From positions 51,948 through 99,520 of the forward strand of contig JAGWBM010000001.1 of the NCBI GenBank assembly GCA_021295895.1: DNA of 47,573 nt, given 5' to 3'. The notes beneath the pieces are model-generated. The model was not told the origin of the DNA, ran no database searches, and saw nothing but the letters and a program-made list of their open reading frames with translations. This document shows positions 45,816 to 47,573 of the stretch, in pieces; the stretch's first letter is position 1, and the number at the start of each line of letters is the position of its first letter. The position numbers and the translations under genes are program-made. This stretch comes from Pseudomonadales bacterium. GTDB taxonomy: Bacteria; Pseudomonadota; Gammaproteobacteria; Pseudomonadales; Azotimanducaceae.

Positions 45816-45942
45816 TAGCGACGCAAAGCCGGGCCGGCCGCGTCCGAAGGACGGGCGTTCGCCATTCGCTGTGCGCTCTGACGCGCCGTTTGCGGCGCGC
45901 CGACTCCGCCTCCGGCCCCGCCACTCCGACCTGTCCATGAAA
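45816..45942 (-). repeat. Dispersed repeat element, copy 6, longest
   Basis: Minus strand begins TTTCATGGACAGGTCGGAGT, runs through GGCGGGGCCGGAGGCGGAG, a hairpin region GCGCGCCGCAAACGGCGCG and CGTCCTTCGGACGCGG, then CCGGCCCGGCTTTGCGTCGCT. Starts 14 nt after the uvrA stop. It is the best single view of the full element. Confidence 0.8.
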
Positions 45943-46012
45943 CCCAACGAGCCACAGGCACCGCCACACGCTTGCAGGATGCACGAGTTCATCCACATTC
46001 TCCCCACCCGGA

Positions 46013-46777
46013 TCATTGCACAGAGGAGCAGCCGGTTGACGAGCAGGTCGGGCAGCCCGGATCCCTGGTCAGCTTGAACTTGCGCCATTCCATGCGTTTG
46101 GCATCGAGGTGCAGCACGTACCCGGCCAGGCTCTCCCCGACGCCCGCCACGATCTTCACCGCCTCCATCGCCTGGACGCTCCCGACGATGCCCACAAGCG
46201 GCGCCGCGACGCCGTTCTCGGCACAGTTCAGCGCCTCGTCCCCCGCATCGCCGTATAGGCAACGGTAGCAGGGCGCGCACTCGCGCCGAGGATCGATGAC
46301 GGTGACCTGTCCCTCGAGGCGTATCGCCGCCCCGGATACCAACGGCGTCTTCGCCCGGACGCAGGCCTCGTTGATGGCGTAGCGTGCCGCGAAGTTGTCC
46401 GTTCCGTCGAGCACGACATCCGCTTCGGCAACCGCCCCGGCCAATGCGGCACCCTCCAATCTAGAGGCGACCCGCGCCACCCGCGTAGCCGGGTTGAGGG
46501 CGGCAATCCGTTCGGCGGCGGACTCGACCTTGGCCCGGCCCAGCGAGTCCTGATCGTGAATGATCTGACGTTGCAGGTTGGACACGTCCACCGTGTCGTG
46601 GTCCACGAGCGTCAGCGAGCCGACGCCGGAGGCGGCCAGGTAGAGCGCGGCAGGGGATCCGAGGCCGCCGAGGCCCACGACCAGTGCTCTGGCATCGAGT
46701 AGCGCTTGTTGTCCCGCGACATCGAATTCCGGCAGCATGATTTGCCGGCTGTAGCGGAGCAGTTGGTCGTCGTTCAC
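46013..46777 (-). CDS. moeB: Molybdopterin-synthase adenylyltransferase
   Basis: 254 residues. ThiF/MoeB/E1 fold: ATP loop VVGLGGLGSPAALYLAASGV, the NLQRQI arginines, and DGTDNFAARY. Zinc cysteine pairs CYRC and CPTC. Adenylates the C-terminus of MoaD; ThiS use is also possible because ThiF is close in sequence. GTG start overlaps the prmC stop (GTGA). Confidence 0.9.
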   Translation of the reverse strand: MNDDQLLRYSRQIMLPEFDVAGQQALLDARALVVGLGGLGSPAALYLAASGVGSLTLVDHDTVDVSNLQRQIIHDQDSLGRAKVESAAERIAALNPATRVARVASRLEGAALAGAVAEADVVLDGTDNFAARYAINEACVRAKTPLVSGAAIRLEGQVTVIDPRRECAPCYRCLYGDAGDEALNCAENGVAAPLVGIVGSVQAMEAVKIVAGVGESLAGYVLHLDAKRMEWRKFKLTRDPGCPTCSSTGCSSVQ

Positions 46778-47573
46778 GGTGCTGCCACGTCCGATTCGGC
46801 CAAGGATTCGTCGCCGCCGCCCGTTGGGGCGCTTTCAACGTGCCGAAAACCAACCGTCACCCTGGGCAGCCCTTCGAGATCGCGATGGCCTTGAACTCCG
46901 CGGTACCCGCTCTTCGCGAACAGACGCGCAACCGATTCCCCTTGGTCGTAGCCGTGCTCGATGCAGAGCCATCCACCGGTGACCAGGTGTTCAAATGCCT
47001 CGCCTACCAGCCGCTCGATGAACTCGAGACCGCCGTTGGGGCCGCCTAACAACGCACGCCGCGGTTCGAAACGAAGGTCGCCGCGCTGCAACCGGGCATC
47101 GCGGTCGTCGACGTACGGCGGATTGCTCACGATCACGTCGAACCGTCCGGCGAGTCCTTCGAAACAATCGGCTGTCCGCGCCTCCAGCCGCAAGCCGAGG
47201 CGATCCGCGTTGCGCCGACACAAGGCGACGCACGCCGGATCGATGTCCGTGGCGACAATCGTCGCATCGGGACGCTCGGCGGCGATTGCTAGCGCGATGG
47301 CGCCGCAGCCGGTTCCGAGATCTAGCACGCGCGATTTCCCGTGGATCAGCGGCAGCGCCGCCGCGACGAGAATCTCGGTCTCGGGCCGGGGAACGAGCAC
47401 GTCCGGGGTAACCTCGAGATCGAGGGTCCAGAAGCCGCGCTCGCGCAGGATGTACGCGACGGGTTCGCCATGTCGGCGTCTGGCCACGGCGGAGGCCACC
47501 CGCTCGAAAGAGCCCGCGTCCACGACCCGTTCGCCAAACGCATACAGGTGACTACGCGGCACCCGGAGCGAAC
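46774..47573 (-). CDS. prmC: Peptide chain release factor N5-glutamine methyltransferase (5' end missing)
   Basis: Coding continues beyond the window; about 265 residues are seen. The reading before the first internal GTG (47562) continues in frame (...SLRVPRSHLYAFGE), as expected inside the PrmC N-terminal domain, so the start is outside. SAM motif VLDLGTGCGAIALAIA and the catalytic NPPYVDDRD are intact. Methylates the GGQ glutamine of release factors. Confidence 0.95.
   Translation of the reverse strand, partial: SLRVPRSHLYAFGERVVDAGSFERVASAVARRRHGEPVAYILRERGFWTLDLEVTPDVLVPRPETEILVAAALPLIHGKSRVLDLGTGCGAIALAIAAERPDATIVATDIDPACVALCRRNADRLGLRLEARTADCFEGLAGRFDVIVSNPPYVDDRDARLQRGDLRFEPRRALLGGPNGGLEFIERLVGEAFEHLVTGGWLCIEHGYDQGESVARLFAKSGYRGVQGHRDLEGLPRVTVGFRHVESAPTGGGDESLAESDVAAP

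Noticed and set aside
1-47573. tRNA or rRNA genes
   Set aside because: No cloverleaf with a GTTCGA-type T arm or rRNA segment was noticed by eye; a tRNAscan or Infernal run would settle it.

Overview
The window is GC-rich bacterial chromosome with Gammaproteobacteria-type gene order: the str, S10, spc and alpha ribosomal operons run in series, followed by the nadD-rsfS-rlmH-mrdA-rodA-mltB-rlpA-dacA-lipB envelope cluster, a divergent ssb/uvrA pair and prmC-moeB. I read it as a member of the Gammaproteobacteria, probably uncultured; the species cannot be named from sequence alone.

Layout. (1) 1-341: non-coding, filled with copies of a dispersed repeat. (2) 342-11142: an accessory redox locus. 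On the minus strand a decaheme cytochrome (MtrA/PioA/DmsE type) is translationally coupled to a large outer-membrane barrel (MtrB/PioB type). Diverging from it are a 1710-residue exported protein (four tandem repeats, two CXXCH haem sites in a DUF1592/DUF1588-like core, two carbohydrate-binding-like modules), a Tat-exported DUF1501 protein and, after a repeat-filled gap, a diheme cytochrome resembling FccA/c4. (3) 11230-12015: a TIGR03084/DinB-like protein. (4) 12207-29415: promoter, rpsL-rpsG-fusA (no tuf), a second promoter, then rpsJ through rplQ including secY, rpmJ and rpoA. (5) 29494-40867, minus strand: sulfatase, lipB, dacA, rlpA, mltB, rodA, mrdA, rlmH, rsfS, nadD and a LON-substrate-binding-domain protein. 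(6) 41040-47573: uppP, ssb, uvrA, moeB and prmC (5' end cut by the window edge).

How the parts work together. Block 4 is the core translation, secretion and RNA polymerase alpha supply. Block 5 is the rod-shape and cell-wall module: RodA and PBP2 build septum-independent wall, MltB, RlpA and DacA trim it, RlmH and RsfS act on the ribosome, NadD makes NAD and LipB starts lipoylation. Block 2 looks like a transmembrane electron conduit placed beside an exported haem-containing enzyme system; the direction of electron flow and the substrate are not visible.

The most unusual features are the composition of the redox locus and a set of short dispersed repeats. One roughly 75-130 bp element has inverted ends (TTCATGGA/TCCATGAA) and occurs at least six times, once inside the 3' end of mrdA where it is translated. 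A second family is an 8-bp GC stem with an ACAAG-type loop, one copy of which sits directly before rpsM inside the ribosomal superoperon.
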